Notes under the pieces: model-generated
Database searches by the model: none
Told to the model about the DNA's origin: nothing
The model's input: only the letters and a program-made list of their open reading frames with translations
Position numbers and translations under genes: made by a program
Assembly (NCBI RefSeq): GCF_030316845.1
Contig: NZ_JASZYS010000017.1
Location: 103,694-167,693, forward strand
DNA: 64,000 bases
Source: Variovorax davisae
Lineage (GTDB): Bacteria > Pseudomonadota > Gammaproteobacteria > Burkholderiales > Burkholderiaceae_C
Reading direction: 5' to 3'
In this document: piece by piece, positions 1 to 8,605 of the stretch
Layout of the letters: each line of letters starts with the position of its first letter
Position numbering within the stretch: the stretch's first letter is position 1

Positions 1-1
1 C

Positions 2-799
2 CCGGACATCCTGGAAAACTGCAGGCTGGCCACCGCCGCGATCGAAACCGACGGCGACTTCATGCGCATGGACAGCGCCGCCTTCGGACGCTGCCGCAGC
101 CAGAGCATCGACTACGCCGTGCTCGAGCAATGCGATCGCGTCGCGGTCATCCCGTTCCAGGGCCGCTGGAGCGATGTCGGCAGCTGGAACGCCGTGGCCG
201 ACCTCCACGACACCGATGCCCACGGCAACCGGATCAGCGGCCAGGGCTTCGCCATGGGCGCGACCAACACCTTCATCCACGCGCCCAGCCGGCCGGTGGT
301 GGCGCTCGGCACCAAGGACCTGCTGGTGGTCGACACGCCGGACGCGCTGCTGGTCGTGCACCGCGAGTGCGCCGAGCAGGTCAAGGACGTGGTCGCGCTG
401 CTGACCACGCACGGCCACAGCCAGGCCACCCGGCACCGCCGCATTCCCAGGCCCTGGGGCGCCTACGACAGCATCGACGACGGCGAGCGTTTCGCGGTCA
501 AGCGGCTGACGGTCAAGCCGGGTGCGCGGCTGGCGCTGCGGATGCACCACCATCGCGCCGAGCACTGGGTGGTGGTCAAGGGGACGGCGCGCGTGGTGTG
601 CGACGACAAGACGGTGCTGGTCAAGGAGAACGAATCGATCTATATCCCCGTGGGCGCGGTCTATCGGCTGGAGAACGCCGGCAAGATGGCCCTCGAGGTG
701 GTCGAGGTGCAGACCGGCGGCTACCTGGGCGAGGACGACATCGTGCGCTTCGCCGATGTAGATTCACTCGACATCGGCGGCGCGAAGAAGATCGCCTGA
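2..799 (+). CDS. manC: Mannose-1-phosphate guanylyltransferase/mannose-6-phosphate isomerase, C-terminal part (partial)
   Basis: The reading frame is open from the first bases of the window, so the 5' part lies outside and only about 265 C-terminal residues are visible. Two modules can be recognised. The end of the nucleotidyltransferase domain carries RWSDVGSW (visible residues 56-63). A cupin-type mannose-6-phosphate isomerase domain follows, with the metal-binding MHHHRAEHW at visible residues 181-189. Enzymes of this bifunctional family (ManC/AlgA/XanB) make GDP-mannose from fructose-6-phosphate-derived mannose phosphates in the cytoplasm. The gene is followed after 30 bp by a GDP-fucose synthase gene, so GDP-mannose here most likely feeds GDP-fucose for the exopolysaccharide locus. 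The missing start reflects the window edge and gives no sign of a pseudogene. Confidence 0.93.
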   Translation, partial: PDILENCRLATAAIETDGDFMRMDSAAFGRCRSQSIDYAVLEQCDRVAVIPFQGRWSDVGSWNAVADLHDTDAHGNRISGQGFAMGATNTFIHAPSRPVVALGTKDLLVVDTPDALLVVHRECAEQVKDVVALLTTHGHSQATRHRRIPRPWGAYDSIDDGERFAVKRLTVKPGARLALRMHHHRAEHWVVVKGTARVVCDDKTVLVKENESIYIPVGAVYRLENAGKMALEVVEVQTGGYLGEDDIVRFADVDSLDIGGAKKIA

Positions 800-829
800 C
801 CTTTTCAACAGCGACCTGGCGAGATTTCA

Positions 830-1795
830 ATGAACGAGTTGCACAAGCGGATTTTCGTGGCGGGCCATCGCGGCATGGTCGGCAGCGCCATCGTGCGCTG
901 CCTCGAAGCGCGGGGCTACACCCGGATCATCACCCGCAGCCGCGACGAGCTCGACCTCACCGAACAGGCGCAGGTGCGGGCCTTCTTCGCCGAAGAACGA
1001 CCCGACGAAGTCTATGTCGCGGCGGCGAAGGTCGGCGGCATCCATGCCAACAACAGCTACCCGGCCGAATTCATCTATTCGAACCTGATGGTCGAAGCCA
1101 ACCTGGTTCACGAGTCGTGGCGCAGCGGCGTCGCCAGGCTGCTGTTCCTCGGTTCCAGCTGCATCTACCCGCGTCTGGCGCAGCAGCCGATGTCGGAGGA
1201 CGCGCTGCTGACCGGCAAGCTCGAACCGACCAACGAACCCTATGCGGTCGCCAAGATCGCCGGCATCAAGCTGTGCGAGAGCTACAACCGCCAGTACGGC
1301 TGCGACTTCCGCAGCGTGATGCCGACCAATCTCTACGGGCCGGGCGACAACTACCACCCGGAGAACAGCCATGTGCTGCCGGCGATGATCCGGCGCTTCC
1401 ATGAGGCGAAGGCCAACGACGCGCCGGCCGTCGTGATCTGGGGGACCGGCTCGCCGAAGCGGGAGTTCCTCCATGTCGACGACATGGCGCGCGCCTGCGT
1501 GCACGTGATGGACCTGCCGCGGGACACCTATGCCGCCCACACCGATGTCATGGCCAGCCACCTCAACGTCGGCACCGGCGAGGACCTGTCGATCGCCGAG
1601 CTCGCGCAGCTGGTGAGCGAGGTGGTGGGCTACCAGGGCCGCATCCAGTACGACTCCAGCAAGCCCGACGGCGCGCCGCGCAAGCTGCTGGACGTGTCGC
1701 GCATCCGCGGGCTCGGCTGGACGCCCTCGATGGCATTGCGCGCGGGCATCGCGCACGCCTACGAAGACTTCTGCAGCGAAGCCCTGGTCGCCTGA
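830..1795 (+). CDS. fcl: GDP-L-fucose synthase
   Basis: This 321-residue protein matches the usual length of the GDP-4-keto-6-deoxymannose 3,5-epimerase/4-reductase family (WcaG/Fcl), which makes GDP-L-fucose using NADPH. An N-terminal Rossmann motif AGHRGMVGS lies near residues 11-19. The catalytic set is intact: S109, S110 and C111 in SSCIYP, plus Y138 and K142 in a YxxxK motif. The start has a purine-rich GGCGAGA upstream. It lies 30 bp after manC and 20 bp before the next gene, inside a plus-strand operon. The partner GDP-mannose 4,6-dehydratase (gmd) is not in the window and may lie upstream of it. Confidence 0.95.
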   Translation: MNELHKRIFVAGHRGMVGSAIVRCLEARGYTRIITRSRDELDLTEQAQVRAFFAEERPDEVYVAAAKVGGIHANNSYPAEFIYSNLMVEANLVHESWRSGVARLLFLGSSCIYPRLAQQPMSEDALLTGKLEPTNEPYAVAKIAGIKLCESYNRQYGCDFRSVMPTNLYGPGDNYHPENSHVLPAMIRRFHEAKANDAPAVVIWGTGSPKREFLHVDDMARACVHVMDLPRDTYAAHTDVMASHLNVGTGEDLSIAELAQLVSEVVGYQGRIQYDSSKPDGAPRKLLDVSRIRGLGWTPSMALRAGIAHAYEDFCSEALVA

Positions 1796-1815
1796 GGCGG
1801 CCCCGTCGCGGCGGT

Positions 1816-2793
1816 ATGCCAACCATGGGCGCCTCCTTTCTGTCCCTCGTTCCGCCGGGCGCCGGCGGCGTGCGGGACTATGCGAGCCTGATCGGCCAGT
1901 CGCTGCAGGCCCCGCCGCTCGAGATGACCCGCACGACCGACGTCTCGTCGCTGTCGGGCGACTGCCTGCTGCTGCATTTCAGCGGCTACGGCTACCACAA
2001 GCGCGGCCTGCCGCTCTGGCTGGTCGAGCAGGTGCGCCACCTGCGCAGCCGGTTCCAGGCCTTCGGCGTGGTGTTCCACGAGCTGTACGCCTCCAGCCCC
2101 CCCTGGGGATCCGCCTTCTGGCTCGGCGCCTGGCAGAAGCGGATCGCTCGCGAGCTGCTCGATCTGTCGGATTTCTGGCTGACCAACCGGGAGGAGTCCG
2201 GCCGCTGGCTGCTGGCGCGGCGCGAAGCGGCGCCGCACCGCGTGCTGCCTGTTTTCTCGAACGTGGGCGAGCCGGCCTCGATCGACACCGACAGGGCGCC
2301 GCATCTGGTCGTCTTCGGCGGCCCCGGCGTGCGCGCCAATGTCTATCAATGGGGCGGCGGCGAAGTGTTCGACTGCGCCCGCCGCAGGGGCCTGGTCATT
2401 CACGACATCGGCCCCCCGCTGCAGGATGCCGAACTGGCGCAGCGCCTGGTGCTGGAAAAAGCCGTCGTGCACGGCAAGCTGTCGGCGCAGGCGGTGAGCC
2501 AGGCCTTGTCCGGCGCCAGCTACGGCGCCCTCTCCTATCCCCTGGACTACGCGTCGAAGAGCGGCGTGCTGGCCGCCTACAGCGCCCACGGCCTGTGCCC
2601 GATCCTGCTCTGGAACGACTACCGGCCGCACGACGGACTGGTCGCCAACCTCAACTACCTGCCCGGCTTCGGCGCGCTCGAGCACGTCGATGCGCGCACC
2701 GTCGGCCGCGAGGCGCGCCAATGGTACGAGCCGCATTGCGTCGATGCCCATGTCGCCGCCCTGCGGACGATGCGCAGCGAGGCCCGGCGATGA
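1816..2793 (+). CDS. Glycosyltransferase-like protein of the exopolysaccharide operon
   Basis: This is a 325-residue cytoplasmic protein without clear membrane segments. Its opening (FLSLVPPGAGGVRDYA) resembles the N-terminal region of GT-B glycosyltransferases, where a glycine-rich loop precedes the first helix. A stretch about reading a garrison of aromatic and His residues (HFSGYGYHKRG, VFHELYASS) follows, and the C-terminal third is less typical. I do not see the EX7E motif of standard GT4 enzymes, so the glycosyltransferase call rests partly on context, between fcl and an acyltransferase gene. An alternative ATG lies three codons downstream at 1825. The substrate is unknown. It could also be an accessory protein for a neighbouring transferase. 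Confidence 0.6.
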   Translation: MPTMGASFLSLVPPGAGGVRDYASLIGQSLQAPPLEMTRTTDVSSLSGDCLLLHFSGYGYHKRGLPLWLVEQVRHLRSRFQAFGVVFHELYASSPPWGSAFWLGAWQKRIARELLDLSDFWLTNREESGRWLLARREAAPHRVLPVFSNVGEPASIDTDRAPHLVVFGGPGVRANVYQWGGGEVFDCARRRGLVIHDIGPPLQDAELAQRLVLEKAVVHGKLSAQAVSQALSGASYGALSYPLDYASKSGVLAAYSAHGLCPILLWNDYRPHDGLVANLNYLPGFGALEHVDARTVGREARQWYEPHCVDAHVAALRTMRSEARR

Positions 2794-2854
2794 GCCCCCG
2801 CCCGGCCGCTCCGAAGGGGGCTCGCACCGCAGTGCGAAGCACGGAGGTTGCTCC

Positions 2855-3508
2855 GTGAGCGATATCGGCTATTTGTGGTCCTTGCGGGAGCGCCCGGCGC
2901 TCGGGTCGCGGCGCTGGTGCATCGTCTGGGCCAAGCGGGCCCTGCATTCCGTCGCGCTGCTCAAGATCATCATGGCGCGGCGCAGCTTCCGCGCCCGCGG
3001 GGCCGAGGTCGGCGCACTGTCGATCCTCGACCGCTTCGCGCTCAAGGGCCCGGCCGCCCACCTGAGCGTCGGCGAGCATTGCTTCATCTCGGGCTCGTCG
3101 GAGATCGTGGCCCTCGACCAGGTCCGCATCGGATCGCGCGTCGTGATCAACGACCGGGTCACGATCCTCACGGCCAGCCATCATGTCGGGGATCCGGGCT
3201 GGCGATCTTTCAAGAAGCCCGTGCGCATCGACGACTATGCCTGGATCGCCGTCGGCGCCACCATCCTCCCGGGCGTCACGATCGGCTACGGCGCGGTGGT
3301 CGGCGCCGGCGCGGTGGTCGCCAAGGACGTGCCGCCGCTGGCGGTCGCCACCGGCAATCCGGCCGTCATCCGCCTGAACGCGCGCCCCGCCGACCTCTGC
3401 TACGACCCGGTCGCCCTGCTGCCTCCTTTCGAGGCCTGGATCGGACGCCGTGCCGATCCGGCCGGTCCGACGAATTCGCCCGTGCACGGCGTCGAGCCGC
3501 GGCCATGA
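2855..3508 (+). CDS. Hexapeptide-repeat O-acyltransferase (WcaF/CatB type)
   Basis: This 217-residue protein contains left-handed beta-helix hexapeptide repeats, for example IGSRVVINDRVTI and the run from VGATILPGVTIGYG to GAVVGAGAVVAKD. It ends its fold with the VPPLAVATGNPA motif typical of the CatB/NodL/WcaF acetyltransferases. It probably transfers an acetyl group from acetyl-CoA to a sugar of the exopolysaccharide repeat unit. I chose the GTG at 2855 because GGAGG lies 7 bp upstream; in-frame codons further upstream overlap the preceding gene. Its stop codon overlaps the next start (ATGA at 3505-3508), which implies translational coupling. Confidence 0.85.
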   Translation: MSDIGYLWSLRERPALGSRRWCIVWAKRALHSVALLKIIMARRSFRARGAEVGALSILDRFALKGPAAHLSVGEHCFISGSSEIVALDQVRIGSRVVINDRVTILTASHHVGDPGWRSFKKPVRIDDYAWIAVGATILPGVTIGYGAVVGAGAVVAKDVPPLAVATGNPAVIRLNARPADLCYDPVALLPPFEAWIGRRADPAGPTNSPVHGVEPRP

Positions 3509-4686
3509 CGCCGGTCCTGGTCACGCACCCCGGGCTGCAGCACTCGCACCAGCTCGCCCTGGCGCTGCACGAGCGTTCGCTGCTGCAGTCCTTCTGGTCC
3601 GGCGTGCCGGTGGTGGCCGAAGGCGAGGCGCTGCCATGGTGGCTGCCCGCCACCTACCGCTCGAAGGTGCGCACCGTCGAGATCCCGCGCGCGCTGCGGC
3701 GCCATCCGGCGCGCTTCCAGCTGGCCCTGCGGATGTCGAACGCGGTGAACATCGGCATTCCGGGTTCCGACATGGTGCACCGCGTGTTCCACTGGTTCGA
3801 CCACTGGGCGGCGCGGCAGATCCTGCAATTCAAGCCCAAGGTCGTGGTCGCCTACGAGAATGCGGCCTTCCACACCTTCCAGGCGGCGAAGGCGATCGGC
3901 GCGCGCTGCGTGCTGGATGCGGCCGCCTTCCACCACGAGACCGCGGCCCGCCTGCTGGGCACGCCGGCGACCCCCTACACGCCCGAGATCAATCGCCGCA
4001 AGGACGAGGAGATCCGGTTGGCCGACCTGATCCTGACCTGCTCGCCACTGGCCGCCGAGAGCTACACCGCGCATGGCGTGCCGGCCGACAAGGTGCGCCC
4101 GATGATGCTGGGCGCCGAGCGGCCGCCCGGCCTGCGCGGCTGGCAGGCCCACGACGGTCCGCCGCGTTTCGTCTTCGCCGGCGCGCTGAGCCGGCTCAAG
4201 TCGATCGACAGCATCGTCGCCGCCTTCCGGCGGCTGCACGCCGAGGGCATCGCCTACGACCTGGCGTTCGTCGGCGGCGTCGCCGACGCCGAGCTGCTGC
4301 GCGCGGTGCTCGCCACGCCCCATGCCCGCCATACGCCGAACGTGCCGCAGGGCGAGCTGTTCTCGATCCTCGCGCGCGCCGACTGCCTGCTGCTGCCCTC
4401 GCGCTTCGACTCGTTCGGCATGGTGGTCGCCGAGGCGATGGCGTGCGGCACGCCGGCCGTGGTCTCGACGAACACCGGCGCCAAGGCGATGATCGAGGCT
4501 TTTCCGGGCAGTGGCTGGATCGTCGAGCCGGGGGTGGATGCCTTGCATGCGCAGTTGCGGCAACTGGCGCAAGAGCCTGAACGCTTGCATGCGGCCCGGT
4601 CCATCGCGCGCCAGTCCGGCGATGCGTTTTCGTGGGCCAGCTATCGCCACCGGGCCGGAGAGTTGTTCGAGGAATTTGTTCAATGA
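3505..4686 (+). CDS. Glycosyltransferase family 4 (GT-B)
   Basis: This 393-residue retaining GT-B glycosyltransferase has the C-terminal nucleotide-sugar-binding signature FGMVVAEAMACGTPAV, which holds the EX7E motif, and a preceding LPSRFDSFG segment. The N-terminal acceptor domain starts VTHPGLQHSHQLALALHE. It should add one sugar to the undecaprenyl-linked repeat unit at the cytoplasmic face of the membrane. The start overlaps the upstream acyltransferase stop (ATGA) and the stop overlaps the next start (ATGA at 4683), so the gene sits in a tightly coupled block. Donor and linkage cannot be read from the sequence. Confidence 0.9.
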   Translation: MTPVLVTHPGLQHSHQLALALHERSLLQSFWSGVPVVAEGEALPWWLPATYRSKVRTVEIPRALRRHPARFQLALRMSNAVNIGIPGSDMVHRVFHWFDHWAARQILQFKPKVVVAYENAAFHTFQAAKAIGARCVLDAAAFHHETAARLLGTPATPYTPEINRRKDEEIRLADLILTCSPLAAESYTAHGVPADKVRPMMLGAERPPGLRGWQAHDGPPRFVFAGALSRLKSIDSIVAAFRRLHAEGIAYDLAFVGGVADAELLRAVLATPHARHTPNVPQGELFSILARADCLLLPSRFDSFGMVVAEAMACGTPAVVSTNTGAKAMIEAFPGSGWIVEPGVDALHAQLRQLAQEPERLHAARSIARQSGDAFSWASYRHRAGELFEEFVQ

Positions 4687-6026
4687 GTACCACCGCCACT
4701 TTCTCGCACGCAGCGGCGCGGCCGGCGTCGATGACCCGTGCGGGCAAGGCCTTCATCGCGGTGTTCCTGGTCGTCGTGCTGGAAGGCGCGGTGCGCAAAT
4801 GGGTGGCCTCGTCGGCCACCCTGCCGCTGCTGCTGGTGCGCGACCTGCTGGCGATCTACGTGGTCGCCTACGCCCTGCGCAACGGCGCCCTCCAGCGGCA
4901 GCGGGGCATCACCCAGGCACTGCTCGTCTGGTCCTGCCTGGTCATCGCCTGGGGTCTGCTGCAGCTCGTGGTCGGCCAGAGTACGCCCACCGTGCTGCTG
5001 ATCGGGCTGCGCTTCTGGCTGCTGTACATCTGGTTCGGGGTGGCCGCCGCCGCCACGATGAACGAAGCCGACTACCGGGCGGCGCTGCGGGTGGCGGCCT
5101 GGAGCCTGCTGCTGATGGCGCCGCTGGTCGTGCTGCAGCATTTCTCGCCGCCGGGCGCACGCATCAACAACCAGATCGACAGCGACGAGGCCGACATCTT
5201 CCTGGTGATCGCCGACGTGGTCCGCACCACCGGCACCTTCAGCTTCACCGCCGGCTTCACGACCTACCTGGCGCTGATGGCACCGCTGGTGTTCGCGGCG
5301 GTCGGGTCGCGCAAGCGGCCCGGGCGCCAGACGCTGTTCGCGGCGGCGCTGTTCGCCGCCTTCGTGGTCACGAGCGTGGTGAGCGGCTCGCGCGCCGCCG
5401 TCATCCTCTCCGGGGTGATGGTCGTCGCCTACTTCGTCGGCCGGCTCTGGCTGGCGCAGGGCAAGGCCAGGACCCGGGCGCTCGTGGGCGTCGTCGCCGG
5501 GATCGTGCTGCTCGCCGCTCTGCTCTATGTCTTCCGCGGTGCGATCGCGATCACCGGGCAGCGCTTCCAGGAGGCCTCCGAGGTCGAGACCTTCTGGGGC
5601 CGCATCTTCACCATCTTCATCGGCCAGTCCGTGGCCTTCGATGACTTCACCTGGATCGGCTACGGCATCGGCCTGGGCTCCAACCTGGCCAGCTATGTGC
5701 GCACCGGCAGCACCGGCGCCTTCGCGCTGGCCGAAGTCGAGGCCAGCCGGATCCTGCTCGAAGGTGGCCTGATCGGCTATGTGTTCACCGTCTTCAAGGT
5801 GGGCGTCATCGTCGTCGGCGTCCGAAAGGCCTGGCGGCTGTCCAACCGGCTGCACTCTGCCTATCCGATCCTGCTGTGGGCGGTCGTCTCGCTCGCGCTG
5901 CTGACCTGGTCGGCCATCGGGCAGCTGACGGCCCACGGCCTGCTGGGGCTCATGCTCGCGTTCGGCCTGCTGGTGTTCCGGCATCCCACGGTCGAGTTCT
6001 TTCCTCCTCGCCATCCATCCGCGTGA
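4683..6026 (+). CDS. O-antigen/exopolysaccharide polymerase (Wzy-like) membrane protein
   Basis: This 447-residue protein is very hydrophobic, with about ten or more predicted membrane segments, for example FIAVFLVVVLEGAV, LLLVRDLLAIYVVAYAL and LLWAVVSLALLTW. A larger, more polar loop lies in the centre (about residues 160-180 and 290-330). This architecture and its place between glycosyltransferase genes fit a Wzy/O-antigen ligase superfamily protein that polymerises lipid-linked repeat units in the periplasm. The conserved-looking SGSRAAVI segment resembles motifs of O-antigen ligase domains. Both ends overlap neighbouring genes by 4 bp. A WaaL-type ligase cannot be excluded. Confidence 0.8.
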   Translation: MSTTATFSHAAARPASMTRAGKAFIAVFLVVVLEGAVRKWVASSATLPLLLVRDLLAIYVVAYALRNGALQRQRGITQALLVWSCLVIAWGLLQLVVGQSTPTVLLIGLRFWLLYIWFGVAAAATMNEADYRAALRVAAWSLLLMAPLVVLQHFSPPGARINNQIDSDEADIFLVIADVVRTTGTFSFTAGFTTYLALMAPLVFAAVGSRKRPGRQTLFAAALFAAFVVTSVVSGSRAAVILSGVMVVAYFVGRLWLAQGKARTRALVGVVAGIVLLAALLYVFRGAIAITGQRFQEASEVETFWGRIFTIFIGQSVAFDDFTWIGYGIGLGSNLASYVRTGSTGAFALAEVEASRILLEGGLIGYVFTVFKVGVIVVGVRKAWRLSNRLHSAYPILLWAVVSLALLTWSAIGQLTAHGLLGLMLAFGLLVFRHPTVEFFPPRHPSA

Positions 6027-7246
6027 GACTGCTCCATCTGATTCCCAAGGTCGATCCCCGCGCCGGCGGAGCGATCGAAGGCGTGCTTCGAATCCACCAG
6101 GCGCTGGTCGCGCTCGGCCACGAGAGCGAACTGGTGTCGCTCGACGACCCCGCGGCGCCCTGGGTCAGCGAATGCCCGGCGCCGCTCCATCCGCTGGGCC
6201 CCTCGCGCGGCGCCTACCAGTACAACCCCGACGCGGTCGCCTGGCTGCGTGCGCATGCGGGCCGCTACGACGCGGTGATCGTCAACGGCCTCTGGCAGTA
6301 CGCCAGCTTCGCCGCCTGGCGTGCCCTACATTCGGCACCCACGCCCTACTTCGTCTACACCCACGGCATGCTCGATCCGTGGTTCAAGCGGCGCTATCCG
6401 CTCAAGCACCTGAAGAAGTGGCTGTACTGGCCCTGGGCGGAGTACCGCGTGCTGCGGGATGCGGCGGCGGTGATCTTCACCTGCGAGGAAGAGCGCCTGC
6501 TGGCCCGCCAGTCCTTCTGGCTCTACCGCGCCCGCGAAGTGGTCGGCTCGTACGGCACCTCCGAGCCGCCTTCGGATGCCGCGGCGCTGAGCGAAGTCTT
6601 CCTGGCCCGCTTTCCCGAGCTTCGGGGCAAGCGCGCCTTGCTCTATCTCGGGCGCATCCACGAAAAGAAGGGCGGCGACCTGCTGGTCGAGGCCTTCGCC
6701 CGGGTCGCTGCCGATTCGCCCTCGCTGCAACTCGTGATGGCCGGGCCGGGCGATGAGCGCCTGGTGGCGCAGCTGCGCCAGCGCGCCGCGGAGCTCGGCA
6801 TCGCCGACCGGATCACCTGGACCGGCATGCTGCAGGGCGACCTCAAATGGGGTGCCTTCCATTCGGCGGACGCGTTCTGCCTGCCCTCGCACCAGGAGAA
6901 CTTCGGCATCGCCGTGGTCGAGGCGCTGGCCTGCGGCAAGCCCGTCCTGATCAGCGACAAGGTGAACATCTGGCGCGAGATCGCGCAGGACGGCGCCGGG
7001 CTCGTGGCCCCGGACACGCTGGCCGGCACCGTCGACACGCTGCAGCGCTGGCTGGCGCTGACGCCGGCCGAGGCCGCCGCCATGCGGCTGGCGGCCCGGC
7101 GCTCGTTCCGCGATCGCTTCCAGGTCGAGCAGGTCGCGCAAACGCTGGTCCGGATCGTGAGCGAACGAACGCCGGGGTCGGGCAGCGCTGCGCCGCCACC
7201 GGGTCCGCGCCCTGCCAAGGCCGCCATGCTGCCCGAGGGTCAATGA
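6023..7246 (+). CDS. Glycosyltransferase family 4 (GT-B)
   Basis: This is a 407-residue GT-B glycosyltransferase. The N-terminal domain begins RLLHLIPKVDPRAGGAIEGV, the glycine-rich loop of the GT4 acceptor fold. The C-terminal domain carries YLGRIHEKKGGDLLVEAF and the EX7E-bearing PSHQENFGIAVVEALACG. Translation starts at a GTG that overlaps the polymerase stop (GTGA at 6023-6026), and the stop overlaps the next start (ATGA at 7243-7246). A proline/alanine-rich tail of about 25 residues follows the catalytic domain. It should contribute one sugar to the repeat unit; donor and acceptor are unknown. Confidence 0.9.
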   Translation: MRLLHLIPKVDPRAGGAIEGVLRIHQALVALGHESELVSLDDPAAPWVSECPAPLHPLGPSRGAYQYNPDAVAWLRAHAGRYDAVIVNGLWQYASFAAWRALHSAPTPYFVYTHGMLDPWFKRRYPLKHLKKWLYWPWAEYRVLRDAAAVIFTCEEERLLARQSFWLYRAREVVGSYGTSEPPSDAAALSEVFLARFPELRGKRALLYLGRIHEKKGGDLLVEAFARVAADSPSLQLVMAGPGDERLVAQLRQRAAELGIADRITWTGMLQGDLKWGAFHSADAFCLPSHQENFGIAVVEALACGKPVLISDKVNIWREIAQDGAGLVAPDTLAGTVDTLQRWLALTPAEAAAMRLAARRSFRDRFQVEQVAQTLVRIVSERTPGSGSAAPPPGPRPAKAAMLPEGQ

Positions 7247-8499
7247 AACTTCTTGTCTACGGAATCAACTTCGCACCGGAACTGACCGGGATCGGTAAAT
7301 ACACAGGCGAGATGGTGGCCTGGCTCGCGGCCAGGGGGCACGAGGTGCGGGTGGTGACAGCCCCGCCCTACTACCCGGACTGGTCGGTCCGCGCGGGCTA
7401 CAGCGGATCGCGCTACGCCCGCGAGGACTGGCGCGGCGCCACCGTCTACCGCACGCCGCTGTGGGTGCCGCGCAAGGTGACCGGGCTGAAGCGGCTGGTC
7501 CACCTGGCGAGCTTCGCGCTGTCGAGCCTGCCCACGCTGCTCGCCCAATGGCGCTGGAAACCCGACGTCGTGTGGGTGACCGAGCCGCCGCTGTTCTGCT
7601 CGCCGGCGGCACTGGCCTTCGCCCGGCTGCGCTCGGCGAAGGCGTGGCTGCACATCCAGGACTACGAGGTCGACGCGGCCTTCGAGCTCGGCCTGCTCAA
7701 GGGCGCCGGCGTGCGTTCGATCGTGGCCGCCGCGGAGCGCGGCCTGATGCGCCGCTTCGACCGCATCTCGACCATCTCGTCGCGCATGATGGAGCGCGCC
7801 AGCCACAAGGGCACCGAAGCCGCGCGGCTGGTCTCGCTGCCGAACTGGGCCGACGTGTCGGCCGTGCAGCCGCTGCAGGCGGCCAGCCCCTATCGGGCGG
7901 AACTGGACATCGCGCACGATGCCGTGGTCGCGCTCTACTCGGGCAACATGGGCGCCAAGCAGGGCCTCGAGGTGCTGGCCGAGATGGCCCGGCTGCTGCA
8001 GCACGAGCCCGGACTGACGTTCGTGTTCTGCGGCAACGGCGCCGGCCGCACGGAGCTGATGCAGCGCTGCGCGCAGCTTTCGAACGTGCGCTTCCTCGAC
8101 CTGCAGCCGGTCGAGCGGCTCGGCGACCTGCTCGGCCTGGCCGACATCCACCTGCTGCCGCAGCGCGCCGACGCCGCCGATTTCGTGATGCCGTCGAAGC
8201 TGACCGGCATGCTCAGCAGCGGCCGGCCGGTGGTGGCCGGCGCCAGGCCCGACACCGAACTGGGCAAGGTCGCCGCCCAATGCGGGCTGGCGGTGCCGCC
8301 GGACGACGCCCGGGCCTTCGCGGATGCGGTGCTGACGCTGGCCTCCCAGCCCGATCTGCGCCGCCAACTGAGCCTGCGCGCCCGTGCCTTCGCCGAAGCC
8401 AACTTCGACCGCGACGCCGTGCTCGCCCGCTTCGAGAAGGACCTCGAAGCCTGCATCGCCGTCCCCACAACGAAAAGAGCCGGCGAAGCCCGGCTCTAG
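7243..8499 (+). CDS. wcaI: Colanic-acid-type glycosyltransferase WcaI
   Basis: This 418-residue protein is close to the roughly 407 residues of E. coli WcaI. It shows the characteristic N-terminus MKLLVYGINFAPELTGIGKY and the following VVTAPPYYPDW motif. The C-terminal GT-B half has YSGNMGAKQGLEVL and VMPSKLTGMLSSGRPVVA. WcaI-family enzymes add a sugar, fucose in colanic acid, to the lipid-linked intermediate. That agrees with GDP-fucose synthase in the same operon. It is the last plus-strand gene of the operon. Its final codons overlap a hairpin that terminates the converging wza-wzb-wzc transcript. Confidence 0.9.
   Translation: MKLLVYGINFAPELTGIGKYTGEMVAWLAARGHEVRVVTAPPYYPDWSVRAGYSGSRYAREDWRGATVYRTPLWVPRKVTGLKRLVHLASFALSSLPTLLAQWRWKPDVVWVTEPPLFCSPAALAFARLRSAKAWLHIQDYEVDAAFELGLLKGAGVRSIVAAAERGLMRRFDRISTISSRMMERASHKGTEAARLVSLPNWADVSAVQPLQAASPYRAELDIAHDAVVALYSGNMGAKQGLEVLAEMARLLQHEPGLTFVFCGNGAGRTELMQRCAQLSNVRFLDLQPVERLGDLLGLADIHLLPQRADAADFVMPSKLTGMLSSGRPVVAGARPDTELGKVAAQCGLAVPPDDARAFADAVLTLASQPDLRRQLSLRARAFAEANFDRDAVLARFEKDLEACIAVPTTKRAGEARL
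8473..8497 (-). terminator. Rho-independent terminator of the wza-wzb-wzc operon
   Basis: Read on the minus strand, AGAGCCGG pairs with CCGGCTCT around a GCTTCG loop and is followed at once by T residues. It lies about 110 bp after the wzc stop codon and inside the last codons of the convergent wcaI gene. The T tract is short. On the plus strand there is no T tract, so any stop for the wcaI transcript would be weaker. Confidence 0.45.
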
Positions 8500-8605
8500 T
8501 TGGTGAAACACCGCGGAACCGGCTCTGCCGGGCCGCTGGTGTTGCCCCGGCAGGGGGCTGAGGAGGCGCCCGGACACGAAGTGCCGGGCAACCTGGAGGG
8601 CGAGC

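Noticed and set aside
2..799. manC as a truncated pseudogene
   Set aside because: The frame is open from the very first bases and the motifs are intact; the truncation is the window edge.
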